64,000 nt of DNA, from assembly GCF_021538675.1 (NCBI RefSeq), contig NZ_JAJUKH010000001.1, forward strand, positions 372,001 to 436,000, read 5' to 3'. The notes beneath the pieces are model-generated. The model was not told the origin of the DNA, searched no databases, and was given only the letters and a program-made list of their open reading frames with translations. Shown in pieces: positions 1 to 8,821 of the stretch. The DNA comes from Paenarthrobacter sp. AR 02. Its GTDB lineage: Bacteria > Actinomycetota > Actinomycetes > Actinomycetales > Micrococcaceae. The position numbers were made by a program, and so were the translations under genes. Numbering within the stretch: position 1 is the stretch's first letter; each line of letters begins with the position of its first letter.

Positions 1-1208
1 TCGTGCTGCCTAACCAGGGCAGCAACTGCACGTCATCGAATGGTTTGTACGATGTCGTCGTCGTTAGTGGCGCTACGGCCGCGGGCACTGCCGGAGTTAA
101 CGTCTCGTTGGCCAAGACAGCCACAACCCTCGGAATGAAGTACTACGCCGGATTGCCCATTCCGATTGCACGCACTGATTACGGGTACCTGCCGGACGTA
201 AGCTACCTGCCTGCCTTCACGCAGTTCACAGACCGGTTCCTTCGCTACCAGAAGAACGTCATCAATGTGTCTGGCCTGGGAGGCTTCTATTTGTCCTATG
301 AAATGCCTGTCACCAGCGGTACCACGTTCGACCCCATCCTGAATCTGTACAAGATTCAGAATCAGGCTATTGCGCGAATACACCCCGATCGTGGAGGCCT
401 CGTCAGCCCGTACTTGGACGGACGGAAAACGGGAGGCCTTACTGTCACCCAAGTCCGTGATGGGGCTGAAAAAATAGGCTTGACGTCCGGCAACAACCAT
501 CTCGTGATTGCCATCCAAGATGGCATGGGAACGGGCAAATCCGGGGCCTTCTTTGGAAACGAGGCCGACAATCCCGTTGATCCTTATGCCGCGTCGATCG
601 TAGGAAACGGCTCCTGGGGAAGTAAGTACCAAGCCCCGATACGTGACTACTTCGCTGCAGCAGCGGAGGGCGTCGATGGTACGGGCGCAGAGCTCTGGGC
701 CAACCTGGAAGGTATGGCTCCTGCAACCAGTCAGAACCCCTGTGACGACAACTCGCGGGGTCAGACGACCAAGTCACGCGTAGACCGACAACTTCAACAA
801 TTGGGTAATGCCCCAATGAAAGTCATCTCCTATATGTGGGACGGCTTCTACACCTGTCAAGGTGTTTGGGGGCCCTTGGCAGACCGGCTGAAGGCGGCGA
901 ACAATACCCCAATCATCACGGACTCCATCTTCTATGGTGACGGGGGCGTCGTGGTCACCGGGCAAAACCTGAGTGGTGGAACGGTGAATGTGAAGTGGAC
1001 AGACGGATATGGCCGCAACTACGAAAAGACCGTAAGCGCGACGAACTACAACCCCAACTACGGCAAGGAAATGGGGATGAACCCACGGCTTGAGTCCGTT
1101 ACCGCCAACATAGGTGATGCCTCTCTAGGGTCGGGGAAGTACTACATGATCAATGTCACCAATGGAGCCGGCGTTAAAAACCTGGCGTTCTACTCTGACC
1201 GAGGTTAA
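1..1208 (+). CDS. Secreted TIM-barrel-like (DUF4434-like) protein, 5' end outside window
   Basis: Open from the first base in frame 3. The first readable residues (VLPNQGSNC) align with an internal stretch of the paralogue at 16428-18173 (VLVLPNTGSGC), so the real start lies upstream of the window and the signal peptide is missing here. Shared motifs with the paralogue include LGMKYYAGLP, YLPDVSY, GFY..EMP, VSPYLDGR, AIQDGMGTGK, LWANLEGMAP and TTKSRVDRQLQQ. The order of conserved acidic motifs suggests a (beta/alpha)8 glycosidase-like fold resembling DUF4434 (inference from motif look, not a search). A C-terminal beta-rich domain (about residues 300-400) looks Ig-like. Substrate is unknown. 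A strong hairpin follows the stop. Its position at the far end of the glycan locus mirrors the paralogue at the other end. Confidence 0.75.
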   Translation, partial: VLPNQGSNCTSSNGLYDVVVVSGATAAGTAGVNVSLAKTATTLGMKYYAGLPIPIARTDYGYLPDVSYLPAFTQFTDRFLRYQKNVINVSGLGGFYLSYEMPVTSGTTFDPILNLYKIQNQAIARIHPDRGGLVSPYLDGRKTGGLTVTQVRDGAEKIGLTSGNNHLVIAIQDGMGTGKSGAFFGNEADNPVDPYAASIVGNGSWGSKYQAPIRDYFAAAAEGVDGTGAELWANLEGMAPATSQNPCDDNSRGQTTKSRVDRQLQQLGNAPMKVISYMWDGFYTCQGVWGPLADRLKAANNTPIITDSIFYGDGGVVVTGQNLSGGTVNVKWTDGYGRNYEKTVSATNYNPNYGKEMGMNPRLESVTANIGDASLGSGKYYMINVTNGAGVKNLAFYSDRG

Positions 1209-1213
1209 AAGCC

Positions 1214-1250
1214 GCGACGCCTTCTACCCGGTGCGGGTAGAAGGCGTCGC
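1214..1250. terminator. Bidirectional terminator hairpin between convergent genes
   Basis: A perfect 17-bp stem (1214-1230 with 1234-1250) with a 3-base loop lies between two convergent stop codons. It is flanked by AAAA on the left and TTT on the right, so it can serve both the + gene ending at 1208 and the long minus operon ending at 1258. Confidence 0.9.
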
Positions 1251-1257
1251 TTTGCGA

Positions 1258-3807
1258 TCAGTGTGTAAACGTACCGCTGCCCAAGCCCCAGGGTGATGTG
1301 GACACAGTGACCAAGGAATTAACGTTCTCCCGTGCACTCACCCACTCCAGCTTGGAGATCTCCGCCGACGGAAATGCCGCCGGGCGGACCTTCAACGACT
1401 TGGAGGCCGGGAGAATGGCAAACGATACTGCCGGTGTCTCCTGGTTCTTCGGCACGTGTACCCGCAAGCTCCGGCTCGCCGGCGTTTGCCGAAGTATTTC
1501 GGAGTAAGCAACGGAGCCGCCAACGCTCACGACTAGCTTGTAGAGCCCGGCGGACTCCTCGCTGACGCCATGAGCCACAGTCGCCAACAGATCCGTGCCC
1601 CTGCCATTGATTCGCTCATGCGTTACAGCTACGGACTTTTGATCATACGTAAGAGTCAGATTCACGTCCCCGACGGTCTTGTCCATATCGGTCATCACGG
1701 TGGGTCCGTCGATCGTGGTCGCCTGAGGGCCGAAAACCCTTGCCAGCAGACCTTCAAACCTCTTTTCGGCGTTGAGGGGCCCGAGGACCGTGGCCCGAGC
1801 GGCTGAGAGGATCCTATCCGTGCTCGCCTTGGATGATGCAAGCCTCGATAGCTTCATGGCCAGCTCGCCCCGCTCCCTGACGGACACGGATGCAATTCCC
1901 GCAGGGCATATGTTCATTGTTCCAACCCCACGAGGAACTACCACCATCGATCCGGAGGCCATTGCAAAAGGCAACGCTTCGGAAGGCAACGGGCCTGGAA
2001 TGCTTGCGTCAAACGGGGCAACGACAACCGTGGATTTAAGCGCGGCGGCCAATGCCTCCACGTTGTTGAACTCCTCCGGTGATTCTTCAATGAAGAGCTC
2101 CAGTGAAGGCCAGTCTGCCAAATCACGGAAGGCAGCGGCCTGCTTGTTGAAGTGAAGTCTGCGCTTGCCGGCGACGACTACCCGCTGATGCCGTTCACGC
2201 ACCCTCTCCACTGCTGTGCGGAACGAACGGTCGACAAGGCTTGGCAAGTGCTCGACAGATTCGAAACCATCGCCCACCAAGCCCGCGGCTACGGTTTCGT
2301 TAAGGACGCCGAGGTAGTCCACCCGGGATGCCAAGCGCTTGACCTTCTCACCCGTGTTGGCATACTCAGCTCCAACCACTGCGAGCCGAACGCCTGCGGC
2401 GAGTAGCTGGTCCCGGCCGGCCTGCGTGACGCCACAATCCAGCCCCGATATGACCAGCAGCTCAGGAAGATTTTTAACGCTCTGCATGAACTTGGCAGCG
2501 TTAATGACGAACTTGAACTCGCGGTTGGGATCAGGCACCAAAACGCTCTTGTATTGGGCCAGATCCAGCGCCTCGACGTTATGCCCCAGCGTCTGGAACG
2601 CCCGCATTGCAACCGAGGATGTTGAGGTTACCCGGCGGAAGCCTACGCCCAGAACCCCAATTGAACGCACCGTAGAAGGCTCACTAATCTCAATCTGTTC
2701 ACGTTCGACTACAACTTCCGTGGGTCGCAACGGTGCTGCCTCTTCGCGGCCAGCCTCCACAGCATCGAATTGTGTGAACCACAGGCTACGTTCTGTTGCA
2801 TCGAGCTGTTGCCAGGAATCGTCCTCAAGAACGGATTCCAAAGCCATTACGCGCGCAGCAGCGGAATAGTTCCGAAGGAAACGATCATGCGTCGCGTGGC
2901 TCAAATCCTCGAGGGAGGATGAAGCAAGCAGTGACTGGATTGCGGCATCCAGTTTGTCAATTGACTCCACGCAAACGATCTCCGGGAATGAGGCCAAGTC
3001 CTCGGCATCAGGTACTACGGAGACAATCGGAATTCCCATGGCGGCGTACTGGATCACGCGACTTGGATACTGGAAGAATCCAAGCTTATCCAAGCCGTCA
3101 AACCACGTTTCAAGGCCCTGGTGGTCACGGAAATACTGAGGTATGTTGACGGCGAGGCCCGTTCGGGCCCCGGCCTCCACCACTTCCTCATCGCTATCGA
3201 GGAAACCCCCGCCGATACGGTAGTAGTCACGCCCAACGTTTCCGTGAATGCGAATACTGGACGACAGAGAGCCCAAATCGAAGTACCGTGTACGTCGCAC
3301 TTCATCATGGACATTTCCCAAGAACATGGCGTCAGATTCTCGGGGCTGAGAACCGAAGACATAGGGAAATGCCTTTTGGTCTGTCCAGAATGGGAAGTTA
3401 ATTCCAGTGGGTCGCCCGAACATGGACTCGTAAAAGTCCAGCACTCTGGCTGTTCCACAATGCAGGACCACGTCGTAGCTCTCAACCACGGGACCATAGG
3501 AAAGGTCCCAAAGAACGGGGTCATCGGAAAGCCATGCAACCAAGCGCGCACCAGTACGCTTTGCGCGCTCCAGCAGCGGCATGGGAAGATTGGCCGGACG
3601 GAAGACAAAAATTACATCAGGTTGAAAGTCAACGACCCTGTCCAGGGTTGTGTTAAGAACGTGCAGTTGGCCAGGGCCGGTTGCGAACTTGTAGCCGTGG
3701 CCAACCTTCCCTGTATTCAAGACCGTGTGGCCCGCGGCAACCAACGCCCGCTCAAGTGAGCTTGCAACATGTGTTTCGACGATGCCGTCAAACAAAGCTA
3801 TTTTCAT
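1258..3807 (-). CDS. Large two-domain CgeB-like glycosyltransferase (849 aa)
   Basis: Residues about 1-340 form a GT-B/CgeB-like domain (MKIALFDGIVETH start; sugar-nucleotide side near SRVIQYAAMGIPIVSV). Residues about 380-690 look like a second GT-B-like half starting IGVLGVGFRR with a late SEALPFAMASGSMVVVP segment. The last about 150 residues are a beta-rich tail with no motif I recognise. It is probably a cytoplasmic glycosyltransferase acting on the exported polymer or on a surface glycoprotein; donor and acceptor are unknown. It is the last gene of the minus operon, 9 bases after the preceding gene, and is followed by the terminator at 1214-1250. ATG start at 3807 with a GGGA-type ribosome site. 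Base composition is less GC-rich than the paa genes. Confidence 0.75.
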   Translation of the reverse strand: MKIALFDGIVETHVASSLERALVAAGHTVLNTGKVGHGYKFATGPGQLHVLNTTLDRVVDFQPDVIFVFRPANLPMPLLERAKRTGARLVAWLSDDPVLWDLSYGPVVESYDVVLHCGTARVLDFYESMFGRPTGINFPFWTDQKAFPYVFGSQPRESDAMFLGNVHDEVRRTRYFDLGSLSSSIRIHGNVGRDYYRIGGGFLDSDEEVVEAGARTGLAVNIPQYFRDHQGLETWFDGLDKLGFFQYPSRVIQYAAMGIPIVSVVPDAEDLASFPEIVCVESIDKLDAAIQSLLASSSLEDLSHATHDRFLRNYSAAARVMALESVLEDDSWQQLDATERSLWFTQFDAVEAGREEAAPLRPTEVVVEREQIEISEPSTVRSIGVLGVGFRRVTSTSSVAMRAFQTLGHNVEALDLAQYKSVLVPDPNREFKFVINAAKFMQSVKNLPELLVISGLDCGVTQAGRDQLLAAGVRLAVVGAEYANTGEKVKRLASRVDYLGVLNETVAAGLVGDGFESVEHLPSLVDRSFRTAVERVRERHQRVVVAGKRRLHFNKQAAAFRDLADWPSLELFIEESPEEFNNVEALAAALKSTVVVAPFDASIPGPLPSEALPFAMASGSMVVVPRGVGTMNICPAGIASVSVRERGELAMKLSRLASSKASTDRILSAARATVLGPLNAEKRFEGLLARVFGPQATTIDGPTVMTDMDKTVGDVNLTLTYDQKSVAVTHERINGRGTDLLATVAHGVSEESAGLYKLVVSVGGSVAYSEILRQTPASRSLRVHVPKNQETPAVSFAILPASKSLKVRPAAFPSAEISKLEWVSARENVNSLVTVSTSPWGLGSGTFTH

Positions 3808-3816
3808 GATGATTCC

Positions 3817-5478
3817 CTAAACCGTCCAGGACGGATCTGAACTGGCAGATGCCTCACGGACATTGAACCGGTCGGCGATAGCCACCAGTTCCGAAGATTC
3901 ATATGTGGAGCCGGGAGCTAACGTCTCCTGTAACAGCAGCGGCTTCCAAGCCGCAGTCGCCGGAGCAATCCAGGCTCCCGAAAGCACGTTGAAGCTCTCT
4001 ACGTCCTCGGGCCAGGCATCGCCGATGTAGGCGTCATCCGACTTTTTGGAGCTCCCCGTCACGCCTTTGCCTGTTATCCGAGGCTGATCATCATGACGAG
4101 TGTAGAGCCTCAGATCGCTGACGTAATTCGGCGCATAATCATATGCTTCTGAAAAAACAACCACATAGGTTGAAGGCAGCCTGTAGTGCTCTATCTCTTC
4201 TGGAGTCCGGACAACCACGCTGTCCGCGGAAAGGCCACGGCGGGCCAAAATGGCCCTGATCTGGCTGTCCTCAAGTCCCGCCCTGCCAACAACGACGACG
4301 CTCTCAAGCTCGACTGATTGTTCTCTTGCTTGGCCGATCAGGCGGTCAAGCGAAGATATTGACGACGCAACCAGGACCGCGGTGACGGTCTCCTGCGGGA
4401 GCTTCCATGCCAGGCCCGCCATCGAATAGATCTGCTGCATCCTGTGCGCATAAGTGTGCTGCTGCAGGGTGCGACGCCACGCTTTGTGTGTCGCCCGCTC
4501 ACGGAACGAATGATCACTGACGAGACGCCCCAGCACTTCACGCGCTTCGGGCTGAGTCTTCACGGTAAACACTTCATCGGCTGCGTACGCACCGGAAATG
4601 GCATCAGACTCAACACTGACGACAGCGGTTTTGCTGCTGCTGAGCTCAAAGATCCGCCGTGCACACATACTCTTCGATTGTGGAACCGAATTGACGTTGA
4701 GGAAGACCTTATGGTGGCCATAGGCACGAACCATAGCTTCATAAGGCAGGGAACCCACAACGAACTGGGCATATGGTTCCGGGAACGCATAGTTGGGGTC
4801 ACCACCCAAAGCCCGCGAATAGATCGACAGCCCCAGCTCGGCCGACGGCGGGAACAACAGATTCATTTGCTCACGACGTTCGGGAAACTTGTGTGCAAAG
4901 TACTGGCCGGCGAATGCGACGTTTCCGACATCGGATTGAGCATCTCGCCGCGGCTTGTGGATGCGCGGTTGGGCGGCAAAAGGCAGCGTAGCCACATTCT
5001 GATGCCCTGCCGCTGCAGCATACTCCCCGATCAGCGACTCCTCCGATGTGAGGATGACGTCGAACTCCCTGGCTGCTGGCAAGAATTCATCAAAGTGGGG
5101 TGGGTCCTCCTTGTTCCAAAAGACGGTGGGAATTCCCTGCTGACGGCATGCTTCGATCAGCCCGTAGAATCCTGCCTTCGGCCCAGTTGGTCCAGTAATG
5201 TGGAAGGCCCAATCGCCGTCGTTCCCATTCCAAGCAGACTCGATGAGCATTATTTCCGGACGGAGCCGCTTCAAGGCCTCAACATAGTCCCTTGTGGAGA
5301 TCGGCCACAGGCGTGCTTCGGGTGTAAAACACTGCGTGGAGAACTCATCCAGCACCACGCCGACCGAGGGAAGGTGGCGGGTCGAGTCGGGAAGAGCGTA
5401 AGAAATCTCGAGACCGAAGGAGCTATTGACCAGGTTAAAGAGTCCCAGGTGTACGTCGCTGGAGTTCATCACTTTCAC
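3817..5478 (-). CDS. CgeB-like glycosyltransferase with degenerate C-terminal GT2-like domain
   Basis: The N-terminal about 370 residues closely resemble the N-terminal half of the protein at 8822-10717: both contain VGVVLD.F, ESAW.GN, GIPTVFWNKEDPPH, FLPAAREFDV, VLPFAAQP, FAHK.PERREQM and SMCARRIFE. This is the DUF3880/CgeB type with a GT-B glycosyltransferase fold. The remaining about 180 residues align in position with the GT2 domain of that protein, but the metal-binding acidic run (DDDDYY there) is replaced by SEAYDY, so this half is probably not catalytic. Starts: GTG at 5478 overlaps the previous stop (GTGA); an ATG at 5469 is the alternative. Cytoplasmic, part of the polymer operon. 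Confidence 0.75.
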   Translation of the reverse strand: MKVMNSSDVHLGLFNLVNSSFGLEISYALPDSTRHLPSVGVVLDEFSTQCFTPEARLWPISTRDYVEALKRLRPEIMLIESAWNGNDGDWAFHITGPTGPKAGFYGLIEACRQQGIPTVFWNKEDPPHFDEFLPAAREFDVILTSEESLIGEYAAAAGHQNVATLPFAAQPRIHKPRRDAQSDVGNVAFAGQYFAHKFPERREQMNLLFPPSAELGLSIYSRALGGDPNYAFPEPYAQFVVGSLPYEAMVRAYGHHKVFLNVNSVPQSKSMCARRIFELSSSKTAVVSVESDAISGAYAADEVFTVKTQPEAREVLGRLVSDHSFRERATHKAWRRTLQQHTYAHRMQQIYSMAGLAWKLPQETVTAVLVASSISSLDRLIGQAREQSVELESVVVVGRAGLEDSQIRAILARRGLSADSVVVRTPEEIEHYRLPSTYVVVFSEAYDYAPNYVSDLRLYTRHDDQPRITGKGVTGSSKKSDDAYIGDAWPEDVESFNVLSGAWIAPATAAWKPLLLQETLAPGSTYESSELVAIADRFNVREASASSDPSWTV

Positions 5479-6431
5479 GTTCCAATCAATTCTGCGTGGT
5501 TGTACGACTTCGACACGTTCTTGACGTAGAAACGAGGGTGCGCCTGGAGGAAGGCCTGTACGGCGGGACGTACGTCGATTGCGGTCGAATCGACGATTAT
5601 CACTGGCGTTTTAGGCCGAAGCCACGTAAAGAAGAGCCCCGGGATATTGTTGGCCAGCGACTCCTGGGACGTGAGCCCGCCGTAGTCGATAACAACCATG
5701 TCAGCCGAATGTGCAGTGACGCCGCCCAGGGAAGCCGCAGGTACGGGATTCGAGGGCAGAAGCTGACAACTTGCCTGTTCCTCGGTGCGGCTGGCACCGG
5801 ATACAGATTGAAAAGCAGCGATCTCTGCTTCAGAGTCCACCAGACCGGCGGTACGCGAAGGGCGCGGCTGAAGGTGGGCCAGACAGGTTCCAACCCAAGC
5901 AGTCGAAATGCCCGATCCCAGGTGCACTGTCGTAGTCGGTAGGTGGTTACTGATTGCTTCGAATATGCCCGTCGCGGCTGAAATGGAAATATTACGACCG
6001 CCCACGTGGCGAGTCATCCCGATCCAATCATGAATTTGATCCACGGGAAGATGTGACTCGGCGGCCACTATTTGCCTAGGCTGAGCGGAAGCAGTAGCCA
6101 GTTTGCTTATGTCTGCTTCGTTAAGACGAACCCGTTTATCGATCGAATCGGCCGACTTCGCGATACTGGCTATGCTTCGTGTTTGCTCAGTGGTCTTCTG
6201 GGTGCCCTGTCGGATGGCTGCCAACGATCGTCGGACTGTGAATGTCCCCTCAAAAAGGACGGGGACAGCCAGGGCAATGCCCGTGATAACCATCAAAATT
6301 CCCAGGTGCCCGGTCTCAAGAAAATAAACCAAGCCTCCCACGAAAATTATGGCACCGAGTACCAGACCCAGAACGCCCCTGGGGGTCCGCATAAATCTAG
6401 TTAGTGGTGATTCGGTCTTGGGTCTTGACAT
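5475..6431 (-). CDS. Membrane protein with coiled coil and Rossmann/methyltransferase-like domain
   Basis: 318 residues. Two hydrophobic segments lie near the N-terminus (about residues 18-37 and 42-62), followed by a polar stretch of heptad character (about 70-115). The C-terminal domain has VHLGSGIST, like SAM-binding motif I, and a later MVVIDYGG strand, like the acidic strand of class I methyltransferases, but I see no clear catalytic motif. It may be a membrane-tethered modifying enzyme or an assembly scaffold for the glycan machinery. It overlaps the next gene by 4 bases, indicating translational coupling. Function is unassigned; the methyltransferase-like reading is inference. Confidence 0.6.
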   Translation of the reverse strand: MSRPKTESPLTRFMRTPRGVLGLVLGAIIFVGGLVYFLETGHLGILMVITGIALAVPVLFEGTFTVRRSLAAIRQGTQKTTEQTRSIASIAKSADSIDKRVRLNEADISKLATASAQPRQIVAAESHLPVDQIHDWIGMTRHVGGRNISISAATGIFEAISNHLPTTTVHLGSGISTAWVGTCLAHLQPRPSRTAGLVDSEAEIAAFQSVSGASRTEEQASCQLLPSNPVPAASLGGVTAHSADMVVIDYGGLTSQESLANNIPGLFFTWLRPKTPVIIVDSTAIDVRPAVQAFLQAHPRFYVKNVSKSYNHAELIGT

Positions 6432-6490
6432 TTAGCAATGCTCCGTGAAGTCGTTTCGTGCATCGAACTGTTCTGGGAAGTTTCTATTGC

Positions 6491-6507
6491 GGCCCTTGGC
6501 AAGGGCC
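6491..6507 (-). terminator. Small hairpin in the 115-base gap, weak terminator candidate
   Basis: GGCCCTT-GGC-AAGGGCC forms a perfect 7-bp stem between the genes at 6547-7443 and 5475-6431. A second GC-rich self-complementary stretch (about 6527-6545) next to the stop of the upstream gene is followed on the minus strand by TTTATT. Either could give partial termination within the operon. Confidence 0.3.
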
Positions 6508-6546
6508 GAGCTCACGCGGGAATAAAGGGCAGGGCGCCCGCCCGGG

Positions 6547-7443
6547 TTAATGGTTATTAGCGGCAGCAGTCTCTGCTTCCATCACATTCAATGGAGAGAA
6601 GCCGAGTCCCTTCAATCCGCCTACCCAGTCATCAGCAGCTGCAACGTTGAGTACATCAGTAATCAGAGCCTTCGGGGGCGCGGCATGACCCGCTCCCCAA
6701 TCATCCCCCATCAGTTCAAATACTGAGTTGCTGTAGTGCAAATTCTCGACGAATGGATCGCGGTGTCCCTGTATGTGGAAGGCATCCGTGCTGTTCTGCA
6801 TGTAAGCAACTGTATTATCCACGGGCTTGCTGTACACCTTGACGAGATCTGTCGTAACACTATGGGGCAGTCGCTCCATAGCATCAGGTCCACTAACCTC
6901 AAAGCAAGTCTCGGCAAACTTTGCGACGGGTTCCGGCTCGTAGCGAGCAATATTTGTTTGAGGATTGGCGACTATCGCCAGTGATCCGGGAAACTGCGAA
7001 GAGTAATACAGTGATGCAAACCCTCCCCCGGAAGTACCGAAGAAGACCAGCTTCTCACTGCCAAATGCAGAGACTACTTTGGCGATAATATCCTGGAGTA
7101 TTTGCTGCAACCGTTGCTTGGAATTGCCCGCATACCACGCGAGATTCATCGTGGGGCTTATTAGCAGACTGGGATCAGAGATGAATATTCTGTTCACGTC
7201 CACTTCTCGGGAAACACCCAGGCCGGCAATCATTGGAAGTCTGTACTCAGGGCGCACCGCACCATGGAGAAAGACTGCCGTGGTTTTGTGACCGCGGTTC
7301 TGCACCAACACATCGATGGGCATCCCTCCGTGGTCGATGACGTGGTATCCGCCACCAATGTTTCGAGCTGCAAGGAACGCACCGATCGATGGATAGCCGG
7401 TAATCGCATGAACTTTTGGATCAATATTTCTGGCGCGGGTCAT
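6547..7443 (-). CDS. Alpha/beta-hydrolase-like protein
   Basis: 298 residues. A beta strand/oxyanion region (TAVFLHGAVRPEYR) is followed by a nucleophile elbow FFGTSGGGFASLYY (GxSxG, serine near residue 140) and a late GAGHAAPP histidine, in the order expected for an esterase/acyl hydrolase of the alpha/beta-hydrolase fold. No signal peptide, so it acts in the cytoplasm. Lying inside the polymer operon, it may remove or transfer an acyl group on a glycan intermediate (inference). ATG at 7443. The surrounding sequence is noticeably AT-richer than the paa region. Confidence 0.7.
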   Translation of the reverse strand: MTRARNIDPKVHAITGYPSIGAFLAARNIGGGYHVIDHGGMPIDVLVQNRGHKTTAVFLHGAVRPEYRLPMIAGLGVSREVDVNRIFISDPSLLISPTMNLAWYAGNSKQRLQQILQDIIAKVVSAFGSEKLVFFGTSGGGFASLYYSSQFPGSLAIVANPQTNIARYEPEPVAKFAETCFEVSGPDAMERLPHSVTTDLVKVYSKPVDNTVAYMQNSTDAFHIQGHRDPFVENLHYSNSVFELMGDDWGAGHAAPPKALITDVLNVAAADDWVGGLKGLGFSPLNVMEAETAAANNH

Positions 7444-7504
7444 TCTCTACTCTCACGTCGTCACCGGCTGCATATGGGTAGCAGCCCAAACTGCCTCGGG
7501 TAAT

Positions 7505-8800
7505 TTAAACGGTTAGGGCTGCTTGAGGGGCCTCAAGGTTCAGAGCTCCGCGGGTATCGATAATCGTCTTACCGGCAAAGAGCTCGGCCGGCAACGCCTT
7601 TACGTCGTCGTGGTCGACCAGAACCACCACGACGTCTGAACGCTTGACGGAGTCTTCGATGGACACGAGCTCAACGTTGCTTCGACCGGCGAGTTGCTGG
7701 GGGAGAGCATCCACATGCGGTTCAGCGACGTTAATCCGACGGTCAGACAAGACGTCGGAAAGGTGTGCCGCGATCTCGATAGCCGGCGATTCCCGGAGGT
7801 CGTCAATGTTGGCTTTGAACGCAAGCCCCAGGACCGATACTTCCGCGGTGCTGGGCAATGCTTCAAGGGCGGAAACAACCTGCTGGAACACCCATTCCGG
7901 CTTCGCATCGTTCACTTCGCGAGCAGTTCGGATGAGTCGGGATTCTTCCGGTGCAGCTGCGACGATGAACCAAGGATCAACCGCGATGCAGTGTCCACCC
8001 ACGCCGGGGCCCGGCTGCAGGATGTTGACGCGCGGGTGGTGATTGGCCAAACGAATGAGTTCCCACACGTCGATGCCCAGCTTGTCGCTGATGACTGAGA
8101 GTTCGTTGGCGAACGCGATGTTGACGTCGCGGTAGGAGTTCTCGACAAGCTTTGCCATCTCCGCAGTAACTGCGTCAGTCGTCAGAATTTCACCTTGGCA
8201 AAAGACTGCGTAGAGGTGTTTGGCCTTTTCCGCCGCCTCCGGCGTCATTCCTCCAACGATCCTGTCGTTGGTGACCAATTCAATCATCACCCGGCCCGGC
8301 AGCACGCGTTCGGGGCAGTGCGCAACCAGAATTGCTGGTTTGGAGTCAGCGCCGTCCACGCTAAGGTCAGGGCGCAGATCGAGAATGTAATTGGCCATGT
8401 GCTCAGTGGCACCTGGAGGAGACGTGGATTCAAGGATCAGAAGTTCACCGCCCTGGAGCTGGGGAGCGATTCCCCGTGCGGCTGCTTCGATGTAGCTGAG
8501 GTCAGCTGAGCGGTCCTCTTTGAAAGGCGTGGGTACTGCCACAATGTATGCCTCCGCCTGAGGCGTAGAGGTGCTGGCGCTCAGGTGCCCTTGGCTAACG
8601 GCTCCCGCTACATGCACGCCCAAGTCGGGCTCAACGAATGGAACTTGTCCTGCATTTACTGCATCTACGGTCCGCTGATTGACATCGACGCCAACGACCT
8701 CGACGCCGTTCGTTGCCAAGATGGCGGCGGTTGGCAGGCCAATGTAGCCCAATCCAATGACTGCTACTCGATTAATAGTGTTCAACGCAATGCTCCCCAC
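7505..8800 (-). CDS. wecC: UDP-N-acetyl-D-mannosamine dehydrogenase (nucleotide-sugar dehydrogenase)
   Basis: 431 residues, normal family length. The N-terminal NAD-binding Rossmann motif VAVIGLGYIGLPTA is followed by the central helical domain and GGHCIAVDPWF with the catalytic cysteine at residue 271. The third domain carries VLGLAFKANIDDLRESPA. The family makes a two-step NAD-dependent oxidation of a UDP-hexose C6 to the uronic acid; the sequence features (SPPGATE, CPERVLPG, RDVNIAFANEL) fit the WecC/ManNAc branch better than UDP-glucose dehydrogenase. The product, UDP-ManNAcUA, would be a building block for a teichuronic-acid-like polymer. GTG start at 8800 (GTGGGGAGCATT). Cytoplasmic. 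Confidence 0.85.
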   Translation of the reverse strand: MGSIALNTINRVAVIGLGYIGLPTAAILATNGVEVVGVDVNQRTVDAVNAGQVPFVEPDLGVHVAGAVSQGHLSASTSTPQAEAYIVAVPTPFKEDRSADLSYIEAAARGIAPQLQGGELLILESTSPPGATEHMANYILDLRPDLSVDGADSKPAILVAHCPERVLPGRVMIELVTNDRIVGGMTPEAAEKAKHLYAVFCQGEILTTDAVTAEMAKLVENSYRDVNIAFANELSVISDKLGIDVWELIRLANHHPRVNILQPGPGVGGHCIAVDPWFIVAAAPEESRLIRTAREVNDAKPEWVFQQVVSALEALPSTAEVSVLGLAFKANIDDLRESPAIEIAAHLSDVLSDRRINVAEPHVDALPQQLAGRSNVELVSIEDSVKRSDVVVVLVDHDDVKALPAELFAGKTIIDTRGALNLEAPQAALTV

Positions 8801-8821
8801 ATTTTTGTTTGTTTTTAGATT

